Notes: generated by a model from the letters alone, not told the origin. A stretch of DNA of 64,000 bases from Rhizobiales bacterium NRL2 (GCA_001664005.1 CP016093.1:3649031-3713030); one strand, 5' to 3'; shown: positions 43,408 to 52,270, counted from the first letter of the stretch. Program-made: numbers and translations.

Positions 43408-45654
43408 ATGACCGGGCCGCGCTTCCTGATGCGCCGCTTCCGCGAGATCATGCGGAGCGGCATGACGCCGGAGGAACGCCTGGAGCAGGTCGTCCGCCTG
43501 ATCGCCGGCGCCATGGTCGCCGAAGTCTGCTCGGTCTACCTGATGCAGCCCGGCGGCGTGCTGGAGCTCTACGCGACCGAGGGCCTGAAGCGTGAGGCCA
43601 TCCACCAGACCCGCCTGAACGTGGGCGCCGGCATCGTCGGCCATATCGCCGCGCTCTCGAAGCCGCTCCGGCTGCGCGACGCGCGCTCCCACACCCAGTA
43701 CGAGTACCGGCCCGAGACGGGCGAGGAAGCGTTCCGCTCCATGCTGGGCGTGCCGATCCTCTACGCCAACAAGGTGGTCGGCGTTCTGGTGGTGCAGAAC
43801 GTCAAGGAACGCAACTACACCGACGAGGAGGAAGAGGCGCTGGAGACGGTGGCCATGGGCTTCGCCGAGATGGTCGGCGTCGGCGCCCTGGTCTCCCCCA
43901 ACGTGCTGGCGGAATCGGTCACCGCGACCAAGCGCGCGGCGCGGCTGACCGGCCGGCCCCTCTCGGACGGCTTCGCCATGGGCACGGCGGTGCTGCACGC
44001 GCCCCGGATCGAGATCACCCGGACCATCGCCGACGACATCGGCCAGGAGCTGGAGGACCTCAACGCCGCCATCGTCGACATCCAGTCCCAGATCGACGAG
44101 ATGCTGTCCCAGCCGGTGCTGGCCGCCGGCGAATCGCGGGAGGTCATGGAAGCCTTCCGCATGTTCGCGCACGATCCGGGCTGGCAGCGCCGGATGCGGG
44201 AAGCCGTGGAAGCCGGCCTGACCGCCCAGGCTGCCGTCAAGCGCATCCACGACCAGACCCGGGCCCGCTTCCGCCAGGTGCCGGACCCCTATATCCGGGC
44301 GCGGATGGCCGACATGGACGACCTGGCCAACCGCCTGATCAACCGGCTTCAGGGCGGCCTGAACACCCTGAACGAGGAACTGCCCGACGACATCGTTCTG
44401 GTTGCCCGCGACATGGGGCCCGCGGAGATCCTGGATTTCGGCGAGGACAAGCTGAAGGCCGTGGTGCTGGAGGAGGGCTCGTCGGGCTCTCACATGGCCA
44501 TCGTGGCGCGCGCCATGAACATCCCCGTCATCGGCAATGTCCGCGGCGCCACCGAGCAGATCGACACCGGCGACCCCATCATCGTCGACGGCGAGCACGC
44601 CCAGGTCTTCATCCGCCCCGACCAGAACGTCATCGACGCCTTCGACGAGATCGAAAGCGTGCGCGCGCAGGAGAAGGCGCGCTGGGCGGCGCTGAAGGAC
44701 GTGCCCGCGGTCTCCAGGGACGGCGTCGCCATCGAGCTGCTGGCCAATGCCGGGCTGCTGCTGGACATGCGCCATCTCGATCAGACCGGCGCCGCAGGCG
44801 TCGGGCTGTTCCGCACCGAGCTGCACTTCATGGTGCGCGGGCGCCTGCCCCGGGTGCGCGAGCAGACCGAGTACTACCGCGCGGTGCGCGAGCTCTGCAA
44901 CGGTCGCCGGCTGGTGTTCCGGACCCTGGACGTCGGCGGCGACAAGCTGCTCCCCTACATGAAGCGGGAAAAGGAGGAGAACCCGGCCATGGGCTGGCGG
45001 GCGATCCGCATCTCGCTGGACCATCCGGGCCTGTTCCGCATGCAGATCCGCGCCCTGCTGCACGCCAGCGCCGGCGAGGAACTGGACATCATGTTCCCGA
45101 TGGTCGCCGACATCGCCGAGTTCAAGGCCGCGCGCGAGGTGCTGCAGCGTGAACTGGACTGGGCCCGCAGGCGCGGCCATCCGCTGCCTGTCCATATCCG
45201 CGTGGGCGTGATGCTGGAGGTGCCGGCGCTGGTCTGGCGGCTGCCGGCGCTGCTGCCGCTGGTGGACTTCATCTCCGTCGGGTCCAACGACCTGATGCAG
45301 TTCATGTATGCGGTCGACCGGGGCAGCGCGCGCGTCGCCGACCGCTATGACCCGCTGAGTTCGGCCTTCCTGTCGGTGCTGCGGCGCATCGCGCGCCAGT
45401 GCGAGCAGGCCGAGGTGCCCTTCTCGATCTGCGGCGAGATGGCCGGCCGGCCCGTGGAGGCGCTGGCGCTGCTGGCGCTCGGCTTCCGCCAGCTCTCCAT
45501 GCGCGCCAACGCCATCGGCCCGATCAAGGAGCTGGTGCTCGCCACCGATATCGCGGCGCTGCGCAAGGAGATGAACGGCTGGCTGGGCCGCGACGACCGC
45601 ACGCTCCGGCCGATGCTGCAGGACTACGCCGCCCGCCACCAGATCGAGGTGTAG
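43408..45654 (+). CDS. ptsP: PTS-Ntr enzyme I (GAF domain-containing PEP phosphotransferase)
   Basis: PtsP is enzyme I of the nitrogen-related phosphotransferase system and passes phosphate from PEP to NPr. The protein is 748 residues from ATG 43408. A GAF domain occupies residues about 20-160 (sensing, probably glutamine/2-oxoglutarate). The phosphohistidine is His362 in SSGSHMAIVARAMNIP, and the C-terminal TIM barrel has the active Cys675 in FSICGEMAGRP and SNDLMQFMYAVDRG. GTG 43390 would add six residues. It follows lysC on the same strand. Confidence 0.95.
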   Translation: MTGPRFLMRRFREIMRSGMTPEERLEQVVRLIAGAMVAEVCSVYLMQPGGVLELYATEGLKREAIHQTRLNVGAGIVGHIAALSKPLRLRDARSHTQYEYRPETGEEAFRSMLGVPILYANKVVGVLVVQNVKERNYTDEEEEALETVAMGFAEMVGVGALVSPNVLAESVTATKRAARLTGRPLSDGFAMGTAVLHAPRIEITRTIADDIGQELEDLNAAIVDIQSQIDEMLSQPVLAAGESREVMEAFRMFAHDPGWQRRMREAVEAGLTAQAAVKRIHDQTRARFRQVPDPYIRARMADMDDLANRLINRLQGGLNTLNEELPDDIVLVARDMGPAEILDFGEDKLKAVVLEEGSSGSHMAIVARAMNIPVIGNVRGATEQIDTGDPIIVDGEHAQVFIRPDQNVIDAFDEIESVRAQEKARWAALKDVPAVSRDGVAIELLANAGLLLDMRHLDQTGAAGVGLFRTELHFMVRGRLPRVREQTEYYRAVRELCNGRRLVFRTLDVGGDKLLPYMKREKEENPAMGWRAIRISLDHPGLFRMQIRALLHASAGEELDIMFPMVADIAEFKAAREVLQRELDWARRRGHPLPVHIRVGVMLEVPALVWRLPALLPLVDFISVGSNDLMQFMYAVDRGSARVADRYDPLSSAFLSVLRRIARQCEQAEVPFSICGEMAGRPVEALALLALGFRQLSMRANAIGPIKELVLATDIAALRKEMNGWLGRDDRTLRPMLQDYAARHQIEV

Positions 45655-45682
45655 GAGAGGCCGGCCCCGGTGGGGCGCGGAG

Positions 45683-46237
45683 TCAGTGGCTGCCCTTGCC
45701 CAGCACCTGGCGGACGGTCCACCAGAGTATCTTCAGGTCCAGCCAGAGGCTTTGCTCCCGCACATAGCGCAGGTCCAGGGCTGTGCGTTCTCCCGGCCCC
45801 GCCTCGTTGCGGACCAGGGCCTGGGCAAGACCGGTGATGCCGGGCCTGACCCGGTGGCGCTCGCGCCATTCCTCGGGCGCATAGAGTTCCTCCTGCGCCG
45901 GCACGTCGGGGCGCGGGCCGACCAGGCTCATCGAGCCCCCGAGCACGTTCAGGAGCTGCGGCAGCTCGTCGATGCTGGTGCGACGGATGAAGCGCCCGAT
46001 CCGGGTGATGCGGGGGTCGCCCTGCGCGGTGGAGTAACCGCCGATGCGGTCGGCGTCGGCGACCATGGAGCGGAACTTCAGCATCCGGAACGGCCGGCCG
46101 CCGCGGCCGATGCGGACCTGGCGGTAGAGCGCGCCGCCGGGGCTGGTCGACGCCACGGCCAGCGCGACCGCCAGCAGCAGCGGCGACAGCGCCAGCAGGG
46201 CGGCGAGCGAGACGGCGATGTCGAAGGCGCGCTTCAC
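45683..46237 (-). CDS. Initiating sugar-phosphate transferase (PglC/WcaJ catalytic domain type)
   Basis: This 184-residue protein is the short, catalytic-domain-only polyprenyl-phosphate phosphoglycosyl transferase. It has a re-entrant membrane helix at residues 1-27 ([20 protein letters not shown]), the catalytic Asp-Glu region in [19 protein letters not shown], and [13 protein letters not shown]. It attaches the first sugar phosphate to undecaprenyl phosphate in the inner membrane. It starts 4 nt inside the Gfo/Idh gene and probably belongs to the glycan locus that follows. Confidence 0.92.
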   Translation of the reverse strand: MKRAFDIAVSLAALLALSPLLLAVALAVASTSPGGALYRQVRIGRGGRPFRMLKFRSMVADADRIGGYSTAQGDPRITRIGRFIRRTSIDELPQLLNVLGGSMSLVGPRPDVPAQEELYAPEEWRERHRVRPGITGLAQALVRNEAGPGERTALDLRYVREQSLWLDLKILWWTVRQVLGKGSH

Positions 46238-47166
46238 GGGACGAGTACAGCTCCATTTCCGCCAGCCGAGCGCAGCGCTGCCTCAATGAGTCCCATGGTA
46301 CGGCGCGCCGAAGCCCGGTCGGTGGCCTCGGCCCCACCATCGAGAACCGCGCGATGAAGATCGCGAATCGGATCGTCTCGGTCGGCGACCAACGCGACGA
46401 CAGGCTCGTCGTTTCGCCTGACGAATCCGGCTACAAGGTCGACCTCGAAAGTCTCGTCGGCAGTGTTCACGATCATTCGTCGGCGGCCCGCTCGGTCAAG
46501 ATAGTTCAGTTCCACGGTCGCCGCGCCGCAACGCTCGAAACGGCAGAGCAACGCGAAATGGTCGTCGGTGTCGATCTCCAGACGGCTGCTCCTTCCGCCT
46601 AACGCGGCGACGCTGGTCCAGCCGCCGAACAGCCAGTCGAGAAGGTCGAGTTCGTGACTCAGATCGTTCAGCGCCCCGCCGCCAGCATTTCTGCGCGCCG
46701 ACTCCGTTTCCCGGTAGTCCCGACCGGGCCGCCATGTGGGCAGATACTGACCGACATAGGCCTGCACCGTGATCGCGGTCGCACCGGCCAGCTCCGTCTT
46801 CAGCCATCGCAGCGCCGGGTGGAAGCGGAGTTGATATGCGATGCGGATATCCAGTTCAGGCAGATTCTCCAGCGACTGGCCCGGCGACGACAGCGGCTTT
46901 TCGACCAACACCGGCCCCGTGTGTCCGGCCTCGGCCAACGCCTGGAGATCTTCCAGGTGCCGCGCTGTCTCACCAGCAATGACAGCGTAGTCCGCCGACC
47001 CGTCCGCCAGCGCCGCAGCCACCGAGCGATGGGCGTCGGACGCATGGCGACTGACCTGGGTCACATCGAAGCCCAACCTGGCAAGGATTGCGGAGTGCCG
47101 CTGTCCGATGGAGCCTGCACCCACAACCAGAGCCCGGCCACCGATTTGCTGTTTCTGATCGGTCAT
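46234..47166 (-). CDS. Gfo/Idh/MocA-family oxidoreductase
   Basis: This 310-residue protein has an N-terminal Rossmann domain with VVGAGSIGQRHSAILARLG, the family lysine motif in GPVLVEKPLSS, and a C-terminal domain with GGGALNDLSHELDLLDWL, where the family His lies. It oxidises or reduces a nucleotide-linked or free sugar. ATG 47166 is used; ATG 47181 would add five residues. It is divergent from a PtmA-like SDR by about 40 bp and co-transcribed with the initiating transferase. Oxidoreductases of this type accompany legionaminic-acid genes in the Campylobacter ptm locus. Confidence 0.85.
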   Translation of the reverse strand: MTDQKQQIGGRALVVGAGSIGQRHSAILARLGFDVTQVSRHASDAHRSVAAALADGSADYAVIAGETARHLEDLQALAEAGHTGPVLVEKPLSSPGQSLENLPELDIRIAYQLRFHPALRWLKTELAGATAITVQAYVGQYLPTWRPGRDYRETESARRNAGGGALNDLSHELDLLDWLFGGWTSVAALGGRSSRLEIDTDDHFALLCRFERCGAATVELNYLDRAGRRRMIVNTADETFEVDLVAGFVRRNDEPVVALVADRDDPIRDLHRAVLDGGAEATDRASARRTMGLIEAALRSAGGNGAVLVP

Positions 47167-47206
47167 TTCCCCGCTAGTCATAATGCGAATTCCGGTGGGG
47201 GCGAAG

Positions 47207-47986
47207 ATGATCCGTGAAATGATGTCCCTTGAAGGCCGCGTTGCGCTTGTTTCCGGCGGCGCCGGCCATATCGGGCAGGCAATCGCCACGGGCTTGACGG
47301 AACTGGGCGCAGCCGTGGCGCTGCTCGACCGAGCCGACGAAGTCAACGAGATCGCCGCAGGTCTGGACAGGGCGAGCGGCCACGTCGTCGATCTTTCCGA
47401 CGAAAGGGCCACGCGCCGCGCACTGGTCGATGCCGCCGAGAGGCACGGCCGAATGGACATCCTGATCAACAACGCCGCCTTCGTCGGCACTTCCGATTTG
47501 ACCGGTTGGGCCGAGCCGTTCGAAGGTCAGTCCACCGAGACCTGGCGCAAGGCCATCGAAGTCAACCTGACCGCCGCATTCGCCCTCTGCCAGGAGGCGA
47601 CGCCGCATCTGCGGGCTTCAGGTTCCGGCGCGATCCTGAATGTCGCATCCATCTATGGCGCGCTGGGGCCGGACTGGTCGTTCTACGAAGGAACGCAGAT
47701 GGCCAACCCCGCGGCCTACGCTGCGTCGAAGGGCGGCCTGATCCAGTTGACCCGCTGGCTCGCGACCACCCTGGCGCCGGAAATCCGTGTCAACGCCATC
47801 TGCCCCGGCGGGGTCGGCCGCGGCCAGCCGGAGAGTTTCGTGAAGCGCTATGAAGCCCGCACACCGCTCGGCCGCATGGCGAACGAGAACGATATCGCAG
47901 GCGCGGTGGTGTTCCTCGTCTCGGATACGGCTCGATATATCACCGGCCAGGTGCTGATGGTCGATGGCGGCTTCTCGGCCTGGTAA
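47207..47986 (+). CDS. PtmA-like SDR of nonulosonate-type gene clusters
   Basis: This 259-residue short-chain dehydrogenase has SGGAGHIGQAIATGL as cofactor loop, LINNAA, the catalytic Ser in VASIYGALGPDWSFYEG, Tyr-x-x-x-Lys in AAYAASKGG, and ICPGGVGRGQPESFVKRYEA. The long SIYG..PDWSFYEGT insertion before the Tyr is typical of PtmA-type SDRs linked to flagellin and capsule sugar synthesis. Starts at 47183 and 47219 are also possible; 47207 follows GGGGGCG. It opens the plus-strand side of the glycan locus. Confidence 0.85.
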   Translation: MIREMMSLEGRVALVSGGAGHIGQAIATGLTELGAAVALLDRADEVNEIAAGLDRASGHVVDLSDERATRRALVDAAERHGRMDILINNAAFVGTSDLTGWAEPFEGQSTETWRKAIEVNLTAAFALCQEATPHLRASGSGAILNVASIYGALGPDWSFYEGTQMANPAAYAASKGGLIQLTRWLATTLAPEIRVNAICPGGVGRGQPESFVKRYEARTPLGRMANENDIAGAVVFLVSDTARYITGQVLMVDGGFSAW

Positions 47987-48058
47987 GGCTGCGCGAGATT
48001 GCGGCGGGACCGTGTTTCGGGTAATCCCATCACAACGTATAATCAAGGAGACGCGTGC

Positions 48059-48229
48059 ATGAGCAGCGATGTGCTTAAAGGCAACTTCGAACCTAGGAAA
48101 CGGGTCGTCTCGCCAGAGCGGGAAGAGACCTTGGAAGACCGCTTCGAGATGGAGGCGAAGAAGCGCCTTGGCGGTTCCATCGCCTATGTCTCGAAAAAGA
48201 AAGTCACCTGGGACGCGGACAAGAAGTAG
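48059..48229 (+). CDS. 56-residue charged small protein
   Basis: ATG 48059 follows AAGGAG at nine bases, and codon usage looks coding. The protein has no Cys, no membrane segment and one predicted central helix (SPEREETLEDRFEMEAKKRL), with a Lys-rich C-terminus (YVSKKKVTWDADKK). It matches no family known to me. It ends 9 bp before the DUF115 gene and 72 bp after the SDR gene, so it seems to belong to the DUF115/radical SAM transcription unit. A peptide substrate or scaffold is possible but unproved. Confidence 0.7.
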   Translation: MSSDVLKGNFEPRKRVVSPEREETLEDRFEMEAKKRLGGSIAYVSKKKVTWDADKK

Positions 48230-48238
48230 GGCCGCCGG

Positions 48239-49267
48239 ATGCCAGGGGAGCGTCAGGGACGCCTGCTCAAACAGCTTCAGAACGAGATGGCGTCGATGAC
48301 GTCAGCCCGGACTATGGACATGTGTCTCGCGAATGTGGAGGTCAACGAACCGCACTACCGCAATGGCCGGTCATTGAAGGAGCTTCGGGATCTCGGGCTC
48401 GGCGAGGGCGACAGCGCCGTGGTGATCGCCGCCGGTCCGTCACTGCGCCGGCGCGACCCGGTGCCGACCCTGGTCGAGACGGGCTATCGCGGCGCCACGG
48501 TGATAACCGAAAGCGCGCTGTCGCATTGTCTGCGGCAGGGGCTGGTGCCCACCTGCGCAGTGTCGGTCGATCCCCATCCGCTGCGTATCGTGCGATGGTT
48601 CGGGGACCCGGATCTGGATGATGGCCGGATGGCAGCGGACGACTATTTTCGGCGCCAGGAGCAGGACCCGAGCTTTGCTGACGAGAAGCGCAAGAACGAT
48701 GAACTGCTCGCCCTGATGGAGGAGTTCGGGCCCCGCATCCACATCGCGCTGGGCACGACTTCGTCACCCGACGTGGTGAAGCGGGTGCACGAGATCGGCA
48801 TGCAGGTCTTCTGGTTCAATCCGATGCTGGACGACCCGGACGAGCCAGGCAGCGTGACGGCGGAGTTGCAGCGTCGCAACGGTCTGCCCTGCATGAACGC
48901 CGGCGGAAATGTAGGCGGCGCTTGCTGGATGCTGGCCCATGCGGTGCTCGGCAAGGCCCGGGTGGCGGTCACCGGCATGGATTTCGGCTACTACGCCGAT
49001 ACGCCGCTCATCAACACACAGTACTACTACGAGGCGCTGAATCTCGCCGGAGAAGCGCATGTCGAGGACCTCTACGTCGACATCTACAACCCTCATCTCG
49101 ACGAATGGTACTTTACCGACCCGGCCTATTACTGGTACCGCTCCGCCTTCATCGAGATGACCGATGATGCCGACTGCGAAACTTGGAACTGCAGTGGCGG
49201 TGGAACGCTGTTCAGCGACCGGATCAATTGGGCGCCGCTGGAGAAATTTCTGGCGGAGGCCGGCTGA
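48239..49267 (+). CDS. DUF115/MptE-like protein (motility accessory factor type)
   Basis: This 342-residue protein carries the DUF115 (MptE-like) core: SAVVIAAGPSLRRRDPVPTL, an ITESALSHCLRQGLVPTCAV strand-helix unit, the acidic VSVDPHPLRI, and NAGGNVGGACWMLAHAVLGK with the following VTGMDFGYYADT. Homologous domains form the catalytic centre of Maf flagellin glycosyltransferases that add pseudaminic or legionaminic acid, but Maf proteins are usually longer, so this is a domain-only version. The C-terminal region is Tyr-rich. It precedes a radical SAM gene by 32 bp. Confidence 0.82.
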   Translation: MPGERQGRLLKQLQNEMASMTSARTMDMCLANVEVNEPHYRNGRSLKELRDLGLGEGDSAVVIAAGPSLRRRDPVPTLVETGYRGATVITESALSHCLRQGLVPTCAVSVDPHPLRIVRWFGDPDLDDGRMAADDYFRRQEQDPSFADEKRKNDELLALMEEFGPRIHIALGTTSSPDVVKRVHEIGMQVFWFNPMLDDPDEPGSVTAELQRRNGLPCMNAGGNVGGACWMLAHAVLGKARVAVTGMDFGYYADTPLINTQYYYEALNLAGEAHVEDLYVDIYNPHLDEWYFTDPAYYWYRSAFIEMTDDADCETWNCSGGGTLFSDRINWAPLEKFLAEAG

Positions 49268-49299
49268 CAGCGACGCCCCCATCCGAAAGGCGGTCGAAC

Positions 49300-50910
49300 A
49301 TGGCCAAGATACTTTTCATCAATCCCGTCGTCCGGGAGGAGGACGTGCCGCGCCACGTGCCCTACGGCATCGCGCTGCTGGCGGCGATCGTCATGGAGAA
49401 GGGCCACCAGGTCCAGGTCTATGACGAGAACGCCTGGCGGCTGGGCACCGAAACACTGGGTGATGTCTGCCGCGCCGACGATTGGGACATCATCGCCTAT
49501 GGTGGGATCACGACGACATACAACTCGATCAAACGCCTGACGAAGATCGCTCGGCGGGAAGCGCCGTCGGCCGTGCAGGTAATGGGCGGAGGCATCCTCA
49601 CCTCGATTCCGCGCGAGATCATGACGTGGCTGCCTGAAGTGGATGTCGGCTGCGTCGGCGAGGGCTTCGTGACCTTTCCCGAGATCTGCGACATGGTCGA
49701 CCGGGGCGGCCGCGAGTTCTGGAACATCCAGGGCACCATCTCGCGCGTGCCGGGCCAGGGCCTGAAGCTGTCCCAGATGCGCCAGCTCATCGACGACCTG
49801 GACAACCTCCCCTTCCCCGCTTGGGATCTGTTCCCGCTGGAGGAGGTCTATTTCAAGAACAGCCAGGCGCTGTTTTCCGAGGAAGGCATGCTGGCCTCGC
49901 GACGGCTGGACATCAACGCCAGCTATGGCTGCTCGCTGATCTGCCGTTTCTGCTATCACCTCGGCATCGCCGGCGACATGCGCTACGAGGTGAACGATGC
50001 CGGCGAGACCCAGGTCGCCTTCGACAAGCCGGGCACCTACACCCGCAGCATCCGCTACCACTCGCCCGACTACGTGGCCGAGCTGGTGAAGCACGCCTAC
50101 GACAAGTACAAGATCAATTTCGTCGGGTTCCTGGACGAGAACCTGATGACCATGGACAAGTACTCCGGCCGCACCTGGATGAAGGATATCTGCGACCGCT
50201 GGCATGACTATGGCTTCGCGCCGCGCAACCAGCGCGACGACGGCACCTGGGACGGCATTCACTGGTCCGGAACCAGCCACGCCACGCTCTGCACCAAGGA
50301 CGTCTTGCAGACCATGCGCGCCGCCGGCTGCTCGCACCTGGTCTATGGCTACGAATCCTTCGCGCCGCACGTGCTGAAGACCATCGGCAAGGGCGCCACG
50401 CGGGAGTCCAACATCCGCAGCTTCTTCTGGACCCTGGATGCCGGCATCCGGCCGATCCCCAACCAGATCATCGGCTTCCCGAACGAGGACTTCGATTCCA
50501 TCCGCATGTCGATGGACGCCTGGGACGAGCTGGGAATCGTGGTCAAGCCGCACTTCGCAACGCCCTATCCGGGCTCGGAGTGGTTCACCACCTACCGCAA
50601 GCGGATCGAGGGCCAGTACGATGGCAATCTGGAGCAATTCATCATCGATCTGGGCGATGCTTCGTCGATATCGGCGGTGATCAGCCACAACTTCAATGCC
50701 ATCGAGCTGCTGGGTCTGCGCGAGGCGATGCTGGCCCGCGACAAGCGGCGTATCGACGAATACGAGAAGATCTGGCGGCGCAATCACGACATCGCGGAGG
50801 GCGAGCCCTCGACCCTGCTGGGTGAGCGCATGACCGCCGCCTTCCTGCGCGACGAAGAGAAGGTGAAGTCTGCGATCGAGAATTCCTCGGCGCAGGACGC
50901 CGTGGTCTGA
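49300..50910 (+). CDS. B12-binding-type radical SAM protein
   Basis: This 536-residue protein combines an N-terminal cobalamin-binding-like Rossmann domain (ILFINPVVREEDVPRHVPYG, then VMGGGILTS and GCVGEGFVTFPEI) with a radical SAM domain whose cluster motif CSLICRFC is Cys211, Cys215 and Cys218. The substrate-binding barrel continues through FVGFLDENLMTMDKY and QIIGFPNEDFDSIRMSM. The B12 domain lacks the DxHxxG motif, so cobalamin use is unsure. Such enzymes methylate unactivated carbons or rearrange sugars and lipids. It lies between the DUF115 gene and the CMP-sugar synthetase gene. Confidence 0.88.
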   Translation: MAKILFINPVVREEDVPRHVPYGIALLAAIVMEKGHQVQVYDENAWRLGTETLGDVCRADDWDIIAYGGITTTYNSIKRLTKIARREAPSAVQVMGGGILTSIPREIMTWLPEVDVGCVGEGFVTFPEICDMVDRGGREFWNIQGTISRVPGQGLKLSQMRQLIDDLDNLPFPAWDLFPLEEVYFKNSQALFSEEGMLASRRLDINASYGCSLICRFCYHLGIAGDMRYEVNDAGETQVAFDKPGTYTRSIRYHSPDYVAELVKHAYDKYKINFVGFLDENLMTMDKYSGRTWMKDICDRWHDYGFAPRNQRDDGTWDGIHWSGTSHATLCTKDVLQTMRAAGCSHLVYGYESFAPHVLKTIGKGATRESNIRSFFWTLDAGIRPIPNQIIGFPNEDFDSIRMSMDAWDELGIVVKPHFATPYPGSEWFTTYRKRIEGQYDGNLEQFIIDLGDASSISAVISHNFNAIELLGLREAMLARDKRRIDEYEKIWRRNHDIAEGEPSTLLGERMTAAFLRDEEKVKSAIENSSAQDAVV

Positions 50911-50920
50911 GCGCGGGCGC

Positions 50921-51631
50921 ATGATCGGCGAACACCGCGTTCTGGCGGTCCTCTGCGGTCGGGGCGGGTCCAAGGGCCTGCCCCGGAAGAATGTACTCGA
51001 CCTCGGTGGCAAGCCGGTAATCGCCTGGTCTGTCGAGGCGGCGCACGCTTCCCGGCTGCTCGACCGCTGTGTTGTTTCCACCGACGACGAGGAGATCGCC
51101 GATGCGGCGCGGAACGCCGGCGGCGACGTGCCGTTTCTCCGCCCCGCCGAGTTGGCGACGGATACGGCGCCGGTGACCGAGGCGATGATTCACGCCGTCG
51201 AAAACCTGCCCGAAAGATACGACATCGTGGTGCTGCTGCACGCGACCTCTCCCTTCCGGACCGGCGGCGACATCGACGATTGCATTTCCATGCTGGTTGA
51301 GACCGGCGCGGAAACATGCGTCACCTTTTCGGAGATGATAAAGCCCCCTAGCTACATAGTGCAGATTGACGAGCGCAGCCGCATGCGACCGCTGGAGGTC
51401 TCCGGACTGCTCCGTCGGCGCCAGGAGACGGTGAAGCATTATCTGCCCAACGCTGCCGTCTACGCAGTCTGGACCGACTTCCTGCTTCGAGAGCGCAAGG
51501 TCTATTCCAAGGATACGGCGGCACTTGTCACGCCGCACGAGCGCGCCATCGACATCGACGGACCACTCGATCTCGAGATCGCCCGCGGCCTGCTCACTCG
51601 CCCCGGCTTCCCGCCAGCAAATGATGCGTAA
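50921..51631 (+). CDS. NeuA-like CMP-nonulosonate cytidylyltransferase
   Basis: This 236-residue protein resembles CMP-sialate/legionaminate/pseudaminate synthetases. It has the CTP-binding CGRGGSKGLPRKNVLDLGGK loop, RCVVSTDDEEIADAARNAG, VVLLHATSPFRTGGDIDD and HYLPNAAVYAVW, plus a C-terminal AIDIDGPLDLEIA. It would activate a nine-carbon sugar for transfer. Its last 11 nt overlap the start of the CysC-like gene. The exact sugar cannot be told; NeuB and NeuC homologues lie 10 kb downstream. Confidence 0.88.
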   Translation: MIGEHRVLAVLCGRGGSKGLPRKNVLDLGGKPVIAWSVEAAHASRLLDRCVVSTDDEEIADAARNAGGDVPFLRPAELATDTAPVTEAMIHAVENLPERYDIVVLLHATSPFRTGGDIDDCISMLVETGAETCVTFSEMIKPPSYIVQIDERSRMRPLEVSGLLRRRQETVKHYLPNAAVYAVWTDFLLRERKVYSKDTAALVTPHERAIDIDGPLDLEIARGLLTRPGFPPANDA

Positions 51632-52190
51632 TGCACAGAACAACATAAGAGGCGGCGTGACACGGCAGGGGCGCACGATCTGGATCACCGGGCTTTCGGG
51701 CGCAGGCAAGTCAACGCTGGCCCGCGCGCTGGTCGACCGGTTACGCCGCGCGGGACAACCGGTGCTGCTGCTCGACGGCGATGAACTGCGCGCAGTGCTC
51801 GGTCCGGACGCGACGGCGGCGCCGAGCCACACGCGTGATTCACGACTGGCGCTGGCGTTGCGCTATGCGCGCCTCTGTCAGCTGATCACAAGCCAGGGAA
51901 ACGACGTGGTGATCGCGACGATCTCCCTCTTCGGAGAGGTGCACGCCTGGAACCGGGCGAACCTGAGCGACTATTTCGAAGTCTTTCTCGACGTGCCTCT
52001 GGACGAATTGCGGCGGCGCGATCCGAAGGGCATCTATAGCCGTTTCGACAGCGGCGAGATCAGCAGCGTCTCCGGACTAGACGTGGCGGTCGACTACCCG
52101 GACGCGCCCGACATGCACCTGCCCTGGGATCCAGAACGGTCCGTCGAAGCGACGCTTGAAGCGGTTCTGGAACGGCTGGGCCGGCGCTGA
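51621..52190 (+). CDS. CysC/adenylylsulfate kinase-like protein
   Basis: This 189-residue P-loop kinase has GLSGAGKS at residues 24-31, LLDGDELRAVL, FLDVPLDELRRRDPKGIYSR and GEISSVSGLDVAVDYPDAP. APS kinases share the RDPKG-Y and G-E-I features, but the usual ISPY/R block is replaced by ISLFGEVHAWNR and the FTGID region is altered, so the substrate may not be adenylylsulfate. Kinases of this type in capsule clusters can act on other nucleotide-linked compounds. It starts inside the cytidylyltransferase gene, so the pair is coupled. Confidence 0.8.
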   Translation: MMRNAQNNIRGGVTRQGRTIWITGLSGAGKSTLARALVDRLRRAGQPVLLLDGDELRAVLGPDATAAPSHTRDSRLALALRYARLCQLITSQGNDVVIATISLFGEVHAWNRANLSDYFEVFLDVPLDELRRRDPKGIYSRFDSGEISSVSGLDVAVDYPDAPDMHLPWDPERSVEATLEAVLERLGRR

Positions 52191-52211
52191 GGCAGGCGGA
52201 CGCCGGGCTGC

Positions 52212-52270
52212 CTAACGCAGCCGGGCGATCCAGATGTTCGTCCGGTACGGCACCTGGATAGAACCACTGG
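52212..52270 (-). pseudogene. Short remnant of a gene 3' end
   Basis: On the minus strand this stretch reads SGSIQVPYRTNIWIARLR and ends at TAG (52212-52214). No start or upstream coding sequence remains in that frame. It looks like the last codons of an enzyme gene, possibly a methyltransferase, left over from rearrangement at the edge of the operon. The length is too short for certainty. Confidence 0.3.

Noticed and set aside
50921-52190. O-methyl phosphoramidate pathway
   Set aside because: The kinase resembles the Campylobacter CDP-phosphoramidate kinase, but the glutamine kinase and hydrolase genes are absent and the cytidylyltransferase is NeuA-like, so the full pathway is not supported.
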